Of a DNA stretch of 64,000 nucleotides, positions 37,871 through 47,993 are shown piece by piece. The stretch lies in the NCBI GenBank assembly GCA_025403435.1, contig CM046348.1, positions 27,587,899 through 27,651,898 on the forward strand, in the 5' to 3' direction. The stretch is from Artocarpus heterophyllus (taxonomy: Eukaryota > Streptophyta > Magnoliopsida > Rosales > Moraceae). Made by a program: the position numbers and the translations under genes. A model generated the notes under the pieces. The model did not search any database. It was given only the letters and a program-made list of their open reading frames with translations, and was not told the DNA's origin. The number at the start of each line of letters is the position of its first letter. Position 1 is the first letter of the stretch.

Positions 37871-38159
37871 AGAGAGAGAATTCTAGAGAGAGAAAGTAGA
37901 GAGAGAGTGTGTCGAATTTTGAGAGATTTTTTCTGATTTTTTTCCTTTTTTTTCATTCTTATAAAACAAAATCATGGTCCATACAGTCCAATTCTGTACT
38001 GTATGATCTTAAGCAGTCTAATTCCTATACTGTTTTGCTCTAATACTGTATAATTTTTCATGTTATTATACAGTATTTTCCTTTACTTGTACTTTTCATC
38101 TTAATATAATCCTTAATTTAATGCATTTTTAATGCATTAAAAATATCAGGTGTTACAAG

Positions 38160-38295
38160 TTGGCCTGTCGGACGCCCTGTTTCGGCCAGTCGAACTGTGC
38201 AGTTTGGCCTACTAGAGAACAAGTTCGGTCGGCCAAACATTTTCCAGGTCTGGCCTATCGGACAGATGAGTCTGGCCTGCCGAACTGGAAAAACC
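38160..38295. repeat. Palindrome-like cluster in A'
   Basis: Words such as TTCGGCCAGTCGAAC, GTTCGGTCGGCCAAAC and CTGGCCTGCCGAAC, the decayed A-family version of the block in the gypsy-A LTRs. Insertion C lies at the very edge of this cluster. Confidence 0.65.
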
Positions 38296-39140
38296 TAGAA
38301 TTTCCAGCAACGGGTTTTGGGTCTCCCAAAACTCAAATCTTGATTTTAACATGTTTTTCTCAAATCTCAGGCATGGAAAACATTCATAGATGATAGAAAA
38401 ACATATTTGGACACTTTTGAACTCATTTAAACAAGATTTTCACATGAAATCTAAGAAAATCCAAAAATGGGAAAAAATGAGGAAAAATGAAAAATCTTGA
38501 TTCGAATCTGTTTTTCTTCAAACAAAGTATAGATCCTAGTTGTTCTAAGTCCCATTAACTCAAATTAAAGGTTTCCTAAGCTCAAACAAACTTAGATTTC
38601 AAAAATGCATGAAAAATTAAAAAATTGAAAAAGTTTAGAAATTTAAAAAGTAACCTAGAATCGAAGCTTTAAATCACGTTTTCGGTTGCCAAATCACATC
38701 CCCGAGCTTCCTACTCGCTAACCCGAAGCTTGGGTTCAAAATTTTGTTTCAAAATTTTGAGGAAAATTGAGGGAGAAAGAGGGAAACCGAGAGAGGGAGA
38801 GAGAGATCATGGGAGAGAGCGCGTGAGAGAGTGAGGGAAGAGAGAGAAGGAGAGAGATATAAATAGAGAAAAAAGTGGGCGGTTTCACTGCGTGAAAACC
38901 GTGTGCCGCCCACGGCTTGTAAAAACGATCGCCTTAGCAAATTAATTTTGTTTAAAACTTCAAAATAGCAATTTAAAATAATTTGAAGTAATTAAAATCA
39001 CTAAGGAAATCAAAATCACATTAATTTGAAAAAATTCATAAAAAATCAAATTAAGTCTAAAATATCTTTTATGACACACTAATCCACCATTTTACACTTT
39101 AACAGCATTAAATAAATTTCAGGGCATTACACATATTAAT

Positions 39141-39154
39141 GACTTCGATACAAT
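39141..39154 (-). other. Primer-binding site of copia-3
   Basis: On the minus strand the right LTR is followed by ATTGTATCGAAGTC, related to TGGTATCAGAGTC, the site for initiator tRNA-Met. Only about 33 nt separate the LTR from the gag ATG after removal of A', so this leader is very short. Confidence 0.65.
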
Positions 39155-39770
39155 TGTTGTAAATTAGAAGCCCTTATTCTATCAAAAATGAAAAATAAAT
39201 AAGACACATAAAATTTACAATGGTTCACCCTTGATGTAAGAGCTACGTCTATTCTTAGTTGCTGCAGAATAACACTATGATGATGAAAAACTTTAGAAGA
39301 GAAAAACTGCGCACTCACTTTCAAGAATTTTTCTCTTGCCTCTCTCTCTTTAATTTTTTGAACCAAGAAAAAAACACAATCTATCTATATATAGGTTTTC
39401 AAAGAATAGGTATCAAACCACAAAAAAGGTAAAAACAGAAGCCTTTGCTCGTTGACACGTGCTGCAATGCGCTTGTGCTTGCGCGGCCGCGAGAACAAAT
39501 GTTTGCGCTATGGATTTCCTTCATCCCACGCCCGACATGACGCTTTTCGGTGCCCCTACGAGTGCATTCTGTCTTACCTAGCCATTGCGTGTCCCTCCTT
39601 ACGTTGGGGCACCCCCAACTCAACTCGGCTCCAAGCTCATTTTTTTCTCATTTTTTGTCCTTCTTTTCCATTTACTTAGTAAAATTTTGAGTGATATTTC
39701 AAACCCCTAAATCCTTTGTGCAGGGTAATATTTCGAAAGGATATAGAATTAGGCTCTACAATTTTTAACA
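39155..39770 (-). repeat. 5' LTR of copia-3
   Basis: Starts TGTTGTAAATTAGAAG and ends TTTTTAACA before TCAAG. It shares ordered blocks with 20405-20964. A TATATATAG promoter-like word lies on the minus strand near 39382-39394. Confidence 0.82.
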
Positions 39771-39775
39771 TCAAG

Positions 39776-40640
39776 GACCCTCGAAGCTTATCCTTGGGAA
39801 CTTAAAATAATCAAGCAAAGTAGCTACATGCATAAAAATAAGAGTCCGGGATCAAATTGAGAGACAACTGATAGTCTTGGGGTCATTTATGAAAAATGAG
39901 TCAAATGACCCTAAAAGAAGTAAAAAGGGCTTTGGACTGCAAACTTCCGCCAATTACAACGTAGGGCAGTGCTGATTGGACGGAACAAAACAGTAAACAT
40001 GCTTTTTGCTTCTTTATTCGTTAAAATTCACCTGCTAGGAAACCTTCTTTTTTTTCCTCAGAACCTGCTAAGAAACATTATCGTTATTATGGTACAACGA
40101 ACGATAAAAGGACATAACAAGCCCATTCCTTTTTGACACGAAGGCTGCAATTGATAGATCCACAGCTTTACGCATCCGGGGAAATTAAAAAAAAAAAATC
40201 CACAGCTTCAAACAAATATGGTAATTTGGTACCTTTTGGTATCAGAGCCGCCTTTCAATCAAGCAGCAAAATCCATTCAGGTGAATGCATCCAAGGTAGG
40301 ATAAGGATTAAGGAATAAGATATTGTAGCAAGTGTTGTTAAACACTGAAACCTTTAAAAAAAACTATAACATATAAAAATTTTATATTATAAATTTTTTT
40401 TATTTTTTATTATAATTAAAAGCTTTATATTGTTTATTTAGAATCAATTGGGTAACCAACACTTACAAGGCTTCCTCATTCCTACCTAAAGCTATTTGCT
40501 CCTACCGAAAATGATATCATTATTTTGGGAGAATAAAAAGTCGTTTGTGACGGGCAAACGACAAAAAATGTATCCTTTATGCAAAAATTTCAAAAAAAAA
40601 AAAAAAAGAATGACCGTATTAGGTGCCCAATAGTGCTTTC
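39776..40640. other. Intergenic DNA between copia-3 and copia-2
   Basis: No gene seen. It contains a primer-site-like word at 40235-40250 (TTTGGTATCAGAGCCG) without an adjoining LTR. An AT-rich segment at about 40329-40466 has inverted ends (AAGTGTTG / CAACACTT) and part of the MITE core. A hairpin-like GTCGTTTG / CAAACGAC lies near 40531-40553. Confidence 0.45.
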
Positions 40641-41105
40641 TGTTAGAATAAAATTGTGATGAAAACCATCATCACCCAGGATTGTTCATGTCAAATTATC
40701 AAGAATATTAATAAGATGCGGAAGCTAACCTGAATCTATGGATTGAATGTGATTCTTGAGTCTTTTGGTTGAGGATCTTCCAAGTCTAGTACGTAAATCC
40801 TCCCTATCAGAATGCTCTGTAATCTCTCTGTAGATGGGTAACAGAAAAATAATATACATACTGACTTGGGGACCACAACCCCTTTATATAATTGCTAAAC
40901 CCTAGCAATTATCCTTAATTACCAATTTAGCCCATCATAAAATTAGTAATTATATTTTTGGTCTCTACACATAGGAGGCCCACACTTAATGATGCATTAA
41001 AAGCCCAAAACCCAAATTGATCACTTTTAATTGGGCAACCTTATTGATAGCCTTTAATTCACATTTATTTAATATATTGGCCCATAATTGGATTTTTATC
41101 CAACA
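40641..41105 (-). repeat. 3' LTR of copia-2
   Basis: Starts TGTTAGAATAAAATTG and ends TTATCCAACA. On the minus strand it is preceded by the polypurine tract AGCCCAAGTGGGAGAT (41121-41106). The ATG of the inferred mini-exon reads ATA here and the donor GTGAGC reads GTTAGC. Confidence 0.95.
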
Positions 41106-41533
41106 ATCTCCCACTTGGGCTATAAATGAAACTTTATAAATGTGAATTATACCTTATAAGCTCATGAATTTTGCTATCAAAACCTTATGCACCTCAACAA
41201 TCTTGTCCATTAACCATATCAATATAGGACCAAAGCGACCTTCGTTACATATGTCGTAACTAGACCCATCAATGATCACATATACCAATACAACTAATGA
41301 CAAGATCAAGCATGGATGTGTAGCATGGAAATTTCATGCAATGTGATCTTAACATGTCTATTTCCAACTGGTCTACCTGAAAACTTTAGTGAGATCAAAC
41401 CATACCAAAATCAGAGTGTGAACAAACTGAAAACTTTATTTCTGCAGAAAATAAACTCAAATATCCATAAACTGAAATAACTAAAAAATGTCTATATCAT
41501 AAGAGCATTTAAAATTACAAACTCCCACTAAAA

Positions 41534-44500
41534 TTAAATATCCTGAAATGATATGACACCCATACGAGCAGTGTGCTCATGAAACATTTTGGGTGGCAAT
41601 CCTTTAGTAAGCGAATCCGCAATCATGGAGTTTGTGCCGATGTGCTCTATAGACAACTGTCCACTCTGAACTCTTTCTTTCACAACTAGGAACTTGATCT
41701 CAATATGCTTTGACTTCGTCAAGCTCCTGTTGTTGTTGGAATACAAAATTGCTGACTTATTGTCACAAAATATCTTGAGTGGTCTTTGAATACTGTCCAC
41801 TATATGCAGCCCCGTGACAAAATTTCGCAGCCATATTCCATGATTGGACGCCTCATAACACGCTATGAACTCTGCCACCATTGTAGAAGATGCTATAAGA
41901 GACTGTTTAGCACTCTTCCGAGAGACAACACCTCCAGCCAGAAGGTAGACAAAGCCCGATGTAGATTTCATACTATCTTGGCATCCATCAAAATCAGAGT
42001 CAGTATACCCAATGATCTCAAGCTGTTTTGACCTCCGATACGTGATCATGTAATCCTTTGTTCTCTGAAAATACCTCAAGACTCGTTTGGCTGCTACCTA
42101 GTGATCCTTTCCAGGATTGCTTAAGTACCTGCCCAACATCCCTGTAACGTACGCAATATCCAGACGCGTACAAACCTGAGCATACATTAGACTCCCTACT
42201 ACTGACGCATAAGGAATCTTCTATATTTCCTTAACCTCAAAATCATTCTTGGGGCACTGATTGAGACTAAACTTGTCTCCCTTAGCCACAGGGGTATCAC
42301 CTGGTTTACAATCCTGCATGCCATATCTCTTAAGAATCTTTTCGATATAGCCCTTTTGTGATAATCCTAAAATACCCCGAGAGCGATCCCGGTGTATCTG
42401 TATACCCAACACAAAAGAGGCGTCACCAAGATCCTTCATCTCAAATTTCTTTGATAGAAATCTCTTGGTTTCGTGCAACAAGCCTATATCGTTGCTGGCA
42501 AGCAAAATGTCATCGACATATAAAACCAGGAAAATATACTTACTCCCACTGAACTTGTGGTATATACAATCATCGACCAAATTCATCTCAAAACCGAACG
42601 AGATGATAACCTGATGAAATTTGTAATACCATTGACGAGAAGCTTGCTTGAGCCCATAGATAGATTTCTTTAATTTGCAAACCATCTTCTTTGCATCTCC
42701 TGACACAAAGTTTTTCGGTTGCACCATATAGATTGTTTCATCAATGTCACCATTGAGGAACGCAGTCTTAACATCCATCTGATAAAGCTCAAGATCAAAA
42801 TGTGCCACTAATGCCATTATAATCCTAAAAGAGTCTTTTGAAGAAACCGGAGAGAAAGTCTCTTTATAATCAATGCCTTTTTTTTGTGTAAAGCCTTTAG
42901 CGACAAGACGAGCCTTATACCTCTCCACATTGCCTTTCGAATCCCTTTTGGTCTTAAATATCCATTTGCAACCAATGGGTTTCGCACCTTCAGGCAATGG
43001 GACAAGATCCCAAACATCATTGTCTTTCATAGACTTTATCTCTTCATTCATGGCATCAATCCACTCTTGAGATCTAGAACTTTCCATGGCTTGACGGAAG
43101 TTGATTGGATCATCTTCCACCATACCAATATCATACTCATGTTCTTGGTGAAATACAATGTAATCATCTGGCACCACACTTCTCCTTTCTCTAGTGGATC
43201 TCCTTAATGGCATAGGTTCTTGAGGTGGTTGAGTTTGTTCTTCTGGAACAATTTCTGGAATGGGAGGTTCTCCAACATTGTCTTGATTTGGGTCTACTTC
43301 TTGAACGATGTCAGGAGTAATAACCTGGTCAATGTCAATAACAGCTGTGGGAATATCAATATATTCCTCTTCAAAGACAAAGTCCCTAACCATATCTCCC
43401 CCCGCAAACTTGACATCCTCAAAGAACCTGGCATTTCCTGTCTCAAATATTGATTTGGTCGTGGGATCATAAAACTTGTACCCCCTGGATCTTTCAGAGT
43501 ATCCAATAAAATAACAACTAACCATCCTTAAGTCCAGTTTGTTTTCATTAGGCCTATAAGGCCTTGCCTCAGCTGGACATCTCCAAACATGCAAATGCTT
43601 TAGACTAGGCTTTTTGCCCGTCCAAAGTTCGTAAGGGGTTTTGGTAGTTGATTTAGTTGGAACCCTGTTAAGGATATATGCTGCAGTCTTAAGTGCTTCT
43701 CCCCAGAGTGATTTTGGTAAGGTAGAATGAGAAATCATACTCCTCACCATGTCCTTAAGCGTTCTGTTTCGTCTTTCAACAACACCATTCATAGTGGGCG
43801 AACCCGGCATAGTGTACTATGGGACGATACCGCTTTCCTATAGGAACTTAGCAAACGGTCCCAGACGTTGTTCACCTGAACCGTCATATCTGCCATAGTA
43901 TTCACCACCACGGTCAGATCTGACGCTTTTAATCCTTTTGCTGAGTTGATTTTCAACTTCAGCCTTATAATTTTTGAACACATCCAGCGACTGTGACTTT
44001 TCATGAATGAGATATATGTAGCCATATCTGGAAAAATCGTCTATGAACGTTATAAAATATTGTTGACCATTCCAAGAAGCCGTAGGGAATGGCCCACAAA
44101 TGTCTATATGTATAAGTTCTAAGACGTCCAAAGTCCTGTTGGCTTCAAATCTCCTTTTATTGGTTTGTTTTCCCTTAATACAGTTAACACAAATATCAAA
44201 ATCTGTAAAGTCTAAGGGGTCAAGAATTTCATCTGACACAAGTCTCTCTATTCTCCTTCTAGAGATATGACCCAATCTCTTGTGCCATAACACAGCTGAA
44301 TTATCATTGGTTAATTTTCTCTTTATACCTCGTGTACTTAATTGCAAGGATTCATTAAATGAAGCAATTGTATCAAGCAAATAAAGATTATCGTAACCTG
44401 ATAAAGAACCGGAACCAACTAATTTTGAATCATGAAACAAACTAAATTTTTCATTTCCAAATAAACAAGAATAACCAGATTTGTCCAAAGCTGAAATAGA

Positions 44501-45594
44501 AATCAAATTCTGTCTAAAAGACGGTACAATAAATGTTTCATCAAGATCCAAATAAAATCCAGTCTTTAACAATAATCTAAATTTTCCTATTGCTTCAACT
44601 TCAACTTTCTTGCCATCGCCCATGTAGATGTATCTTTCATCATCAGTTGGCTTTCGGCATCTCAGGCATCCCTGCATAGACACACTAATGTGAGTGGTTG
44701 CACCAGAATCCATCCACCAAGTGTGTTCAGGTACCGAAGTTAAATTAACCTCAGAACAAACCAAATTAAGAAGCATACCTTTTCTAGTACGCCAAGCGTG
44801 ATAATTGGTGCAATGCTTCTTCTTATGTCCTGCAGCTCCACAGAAGAAACAACCCGTACCTTTCGGATCAACCAGTCTCTTTTGTTGCTTCTTTTGAGGT
44901 GTTGTAACTGCAGCTTCCTTATCCTTCTTCCTTTTCTTCCCTTTGTCCTTGGAAGTATTAGCCAAGTGAGCACTTTCTGTCTTTTCTTGCTTCAACCTTT
45001 CCTCTTCTTGCACACAATGTGAGATGAGCTCATTAAGAGACCAAGTCTCCTTTTGGCAGTTGTAGCTCACCTTAAACTGACTGAAATGTGCAGGAAGAGA
45101 TATAAGAACCAAATGCACTAGCAAGTCCTCAGAAAGGTCAAGCTTAAGTGCTCTTAATTTTGAAGCAAGATGAGACATCTCCATGATGTACTCCCTAATG
45201 TTCCCCTTACTTTTGTATCTCATTGAGATGAGGTTTGCCAAAAGTGTATTTGTTTCAGCCTTTTCATTTTTGGAAAATCTCTTATCAATGTCCTCAAGGA
45301 ACTCTTTGGCTGTCTTTATCGTTTCCTATATAGTGCCCTTGAATGCTTCTGGAATGGCCTTCTTCATGATCATCATACACATGCGATTTGACTTCTCCCA
45401 CCTTTCCATGTCCTTCTTTTGATCAAAGGAACTTTTATCTGTAAGAGGTGCGGGAGAAGGAACCCTTAACGCAAGGTCGAGATCCATGACTCCGAGAACT
45501 ATTAGGAGGTTCTCTTGCCATGATTTGAAGTTGCTACCATTCAGCATATGAATTGAATTGATGTTGGCAGTAATATTAGAGGCAGAACTAGTAG
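41534..45594 (-). pseudogene. gag-pol polyprotein of copia-2, one frame with five TAG stops
   Basis: All parts lie in one reading frame. In order: gag; zinc knuckle CFFCGAAGHKKKHC (44851-44810); protease WWMDSGATTH (D near 44710); integrase with WHKRLGHIS, CVNCIKGKQ and [13 protein letters not shown] with GCKWIFKTK and YVDD at 42520-42509; RNase H with GYTDSDF and SKHIEIKF, ending at 41534. Stops are TAG at 45328-45326, 43840-43838, 43819-43817, 42223-42221 and 42100-42098. At the two integrase stops copia-1 has glutamine, and at the last it has tryptophan, so these are single transitions. Apart from the stops, the catalytic residues I checked are intact. The start is inferred to be spliced (see the LTR mini-exon). 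Confidence 0.93.
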
Positions 45595-46190
45595 CTGAAA
45601 CAGAGAACAAAATAAACAAAACCAAAACAAGCTCACATAAGAATCCATAATAACAATAATAAATCCAAATAAAGGTAACCCCATCTCAAGATATCGGGCA
45701 CTCCATTAATATTTAGTCTTTGGACAGAAATATTAACTTGTAAGTGATATCTTGGTGTAGTAATCAAACACTGACAATAAGAACATGTCAAACAATAAAT
45801 CTTCCTTTGGGCTGATTTATTGCTTACATGTAAAACCGAATAATCATCACGTGTTTATCACCACAGGTGTACATGCAATTCTGTCAAATATTGCCTTCCT
45901 TTGGGCCGGTCAATATTCACATAAGTTACATAAACACAACCTTTTATATTTCAAAACAAATTAATTTCCACAAGAGAGGCCACTTTGGTGACATGTTGCT
46001 TCAATTAATTCATCTCAAAATATATATAAAATACCAATATTTGAATTTAAAATTACACCAAAAAATGACCAAAATTAAAAAAAAAAAAAATTTGGTCAAG
46101 GTCAACATTGACAGGGTCGGGGCTGGATTGGGTTGGGAGAACCTTACCCGGATCCTAACCCAGCCCCCCCCTTTTTTTTTTTTTGGGTCA

Positions 46191-46359
46191 CCCAGGGGTT
46201 GAACCCCTGGGGACTGACCGGTCATGGGCCCAGCCCGTGTAGAATTCATTTTCCAATCACGGGCCTAGCTGGCCCGTGTATATAATTTTTTTTTAATAAG
46301 CGGTAACCCAGGGGTTTGAGCCCTGGGTTTGATCTGATCACGGGCCCAGCTGGCCCGTG
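46191..46359. repeat. GC-rich palindromes duplicated in the copia-2 leader
   Basis: CCCAGGGGTT/AACCCCTGGG arms around one base (46191-46211), with a decayed second copy (46307-46327). CACGGGCC/GGCCCGTG arms around five bases lie at 46339-46359, with variants at 46258-46278 and 46223-46239. The set looks like a tandem duplication of about 115 bp. It lies inside the inferred intron. Confidence 0.8.
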
Positions 46360-46980
46360 TAAAGAGTTTTCTCAGGTCTGGGCCAAAGCCTAGACCTGCC
46401 CAAAAAAAAAAAAAAAAACAACCCTAGGGGTCTTTCGATCCCAGGGGAGATAAACGGGCGGCCTAACAGCCGCCGCCCCTGTGTTGCGGCTAGACGGCCG
46501 CCGCTGCTCTTCTCCCGCGTGACCTGAAGGTCGCGCCCAGACACGGCCGACGCCGGCTGTGGGAGGTCCTGCCGCCGGTGAAATAACCAATTTTTTTTTT
46601 GTTTGTTTCTTCCTTTTCGGCAGTTAGATGCTGTATCACAAACAAGAAAACAAAAAATGAATATATAAACCAAACGAATTAATCAGTGAATGCTGCAATA
46701 AAACAAAACTGATTCATATATATAACTTTTTTTTTCCACTTTTCGACAACATGCCGTATATTGCAACCAAAGGATTCTTTCAACCTTTAACCGAATTCTC
46801 CAAGCACATATATATGTCTATACATGAATACAATAACGAATTCTTTGAATAATTCAACCAAAATTCAAACAATTGTTCTCAAATTCAACAATTTTATAAA
46901 ACTATAGATTGATAAATTTGAGAATTTTTAATGAGAATCACATATAGAAAATTATTGATTCTCAATGATTCAACATGAAG

Positions 46981-46994
46981 AGTCTCTGATACCA
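46981..46994 (-). other. Primer-binding site of copia-2
   Basis: TGGTATCAGAGACT follows the 5' LTR after two bases on the minus strand. This is the classical initiator tRNA-Met site of plant copia elements. Confidence 0.9.
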
Positions 46995-46996
46995 CT

Positions 46997-47461
46997 TGTT
47001 AGAATAAAATTGTGATGAAAACCATCATCACCCAGGATCGTTCATGTCAAATCATCAAGAATATTAATAAGATGCGGAAGCTCACCTGAATCCATGGATT
47101 GAATGTGATTCTTGAGTCTTTTGGTTGAGGATCTTCCAAGTCTAGTACATAAATTCTCCCTATCAGAATGTTCTGTAATCTTTCTGTAGATGGGTAACAG
47201 AAAAATAATGTACGTACTGACTTGGAGATCACAACCCCTTTATATAATTGCTAAACCCTAGCAATTATCCTTAATTACTAATTTAGCCCATCATAAAATT
47301 AGTAATTATATTTTTAGTCTTTACACATAGGAGGCCCACACTTAATGATGCATTAAAAGCCCAAAACCCAAATTGATCACTTTTAATTGGGCAACCTTAT
47401 TGATAGCCTTTAATTCACATTTATTTAATATATTGGCCTATAATTGGATTTTGATCCAACA
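46997..47461 (-). repeat. 5' LTR of copia-2
   Basis: Homologous over its full length to 40641-41105. In minus orientation it has TATATAAAGG (47246-47237), then the ATG and donor described above, then the LTR end. Confidence 0.95.
47238..47246 (-). promoter_or_regulatory. TATA box of the copia-2 LTR
   Basis: TATATAAAG on the minus strand, conserved in both LTRs. The inferred start codon lies about 145 bp downstream, similar to the roughly 200 bp in copia-1. Confidence 0.65.
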
Positions 47462-47466
47462 CTTTC

Positions 47467-47993
47467 GTGACCAATATTTCAGATAAAACTGAATTGACAT
47501 GCATGTGAAGTAATTAGCAACCTAGCAACAGTCTAACCATTCTTTTTTTTTTTTTTGGTAACCACTCTTGTTTCTTGTAACTTAAAGATATTTTAGAGAG
47601 ATACGGGCAAGAAATCTCACCTCCTAATCAGAAAAACGACAAAGAAAACAATTCCCTCTCCACGCAAAATGGAATCGTTGAGGGAGCTATCATTCTAGAG
47701 ACTGTTCAATTACCAACATATTACAAGAAAAAAAATTGCAAAGCAAAGCTTTGGTTGGTTCAACTGGTCCTATGCCGACTGTTATTGCTGTAATATATAA
47801 AACTCTGAGAGGGTGGCACGTAGAAACAAAGAAAACACCTTGCTCCAGGGAGGCACCTTTCTTTTAGTTGTTGAAGCTCTCTTTGAAAAAGTGCACTTTG
47901 TAATTCCTCAAGGGCAAAAACAATCATGAATAAAAAACCCAATCGACTGCTAATCTATGCTGGAATTGTCAGAACCAATGGGAAACAGATGCA
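47467..47993. other. 3' flank of the ribosomal L1 pseudogene
   Basis: AT-rich sequence with a poly-T run near 47547. It probably includes the old 3' untranslated region of the L1 gene. I see no other feature. Confidence 0.4.

Larger units (their letters stand above)
32671..38157 (-). mobile_element. Large LTR-like insertion C in A'
   Basis: Starts TGTGACGACCCGCC, ends GGTGTTACA and is flanked by a perfect AGTTG duplication (32666-32670, 38158-38162). The termini, and a GA-rich block about 250-300 bp from its right end (37862-37910), match the layout of the A family, so orientation is minus. It contains 1.5 kb of tandem repeats and a GC-rich segment but no retrotransposon protein. A single continuous 5.5 kb LTR would be unusually long; a non-autonomous element is possible. 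Confidence 0.7.
28295..39131 (-). mobile_element. Solo gypsy-type LTR A' with two nested insertions
   Basis: Its own sequence is 28295-29077, 32265-32670 and 38158-39131 (about 2.16 kb). It begins TGTCACGCCCCGGAGT, ends GGGCATTACA and is flanked by a perfect CATAT duplication (28290-28294, 39132-39136). It aligns along its length with the LTRs of gypsy-A, including the GGTAGAAGTCCTACCTC and ATTAGCTCC segments and the GA-rich block at 38760-38850. There is no internal region or partner LTR between the duplications, so it is a solo LTR left by recombination. Orientation is minus by comparison with gypsy-A. Confidence 0.85.
20405..39770 (-). mobile_element. Old Ty1/copia element copia-3, split by hAT and gypsy insertions
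   Basis: Related LTRs lie at 20405-20964 and 39155-39770, flanked by a perfect 5-bp duplication TCAAG (20400-20404, 39771-39775). A primer-binding site adjoins the right LTR and a decayed copia gag-pol on the minus strand adjoins the left. The interior is interrupted by a hAT transposon (24569-28057) and a solo gypsy-type LTR (28295-39131). Removing both, with one copy of each duplication, brings LTR, primer site, gag start and gag together in order. The LTRs are clearly diverged from each other, which with the nested insertions makes this the oldest element in the window. Confidence 0.85.
45595..47095 (-). other. Inferred LTR mini-exon and leader intron of copia-2
   Basis: On the minus strand ATG GAT TCA G (47095-47086) in the 5' LTR is followed by GTGAGC. 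TTCTCTGTTTCAG ends at 45595 just before CT ACT AGT. The join gives MDSATSSASNIT in the gag frame. I see no in-frame ATG between the preceding stop and the first conserved gag residues, so a spliced start explains this element better than direct initiation. The 1491-bp intron (47085-45595) includes the primer site and the leader palindromes. The phase and layout match copia-1. Confidence 0.55.
40641..47461 (-). mobile_element. Ty1/copia retrotransposon copia-2, nearly complete
   Basis: Two 465-bp LTRs (40641-41105, 46997-47461) are flanked by a perfect CTTTC duplication (40636-40640, 47462-47466). There is a perfect-looking primer site, a polypurine tract and a gag-pol frame of about 1,350 codons without frameshifts. 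By eye the LTRs differ at about 17 of 465 positions, fewer than in copia-1, so it inserted later. It lies just downstream of the ribosomal L1 pseudogene, in the same orientation. Only in-frame stops appear to block its protein. Confidence 0.95.

Noticed and set aside
28295..39131. A complete gypsy element between the A' ends
   Set aside because: The inner sequence is two separate insertions with their own duplications, and the three A' pieces align in order to one single LTR.
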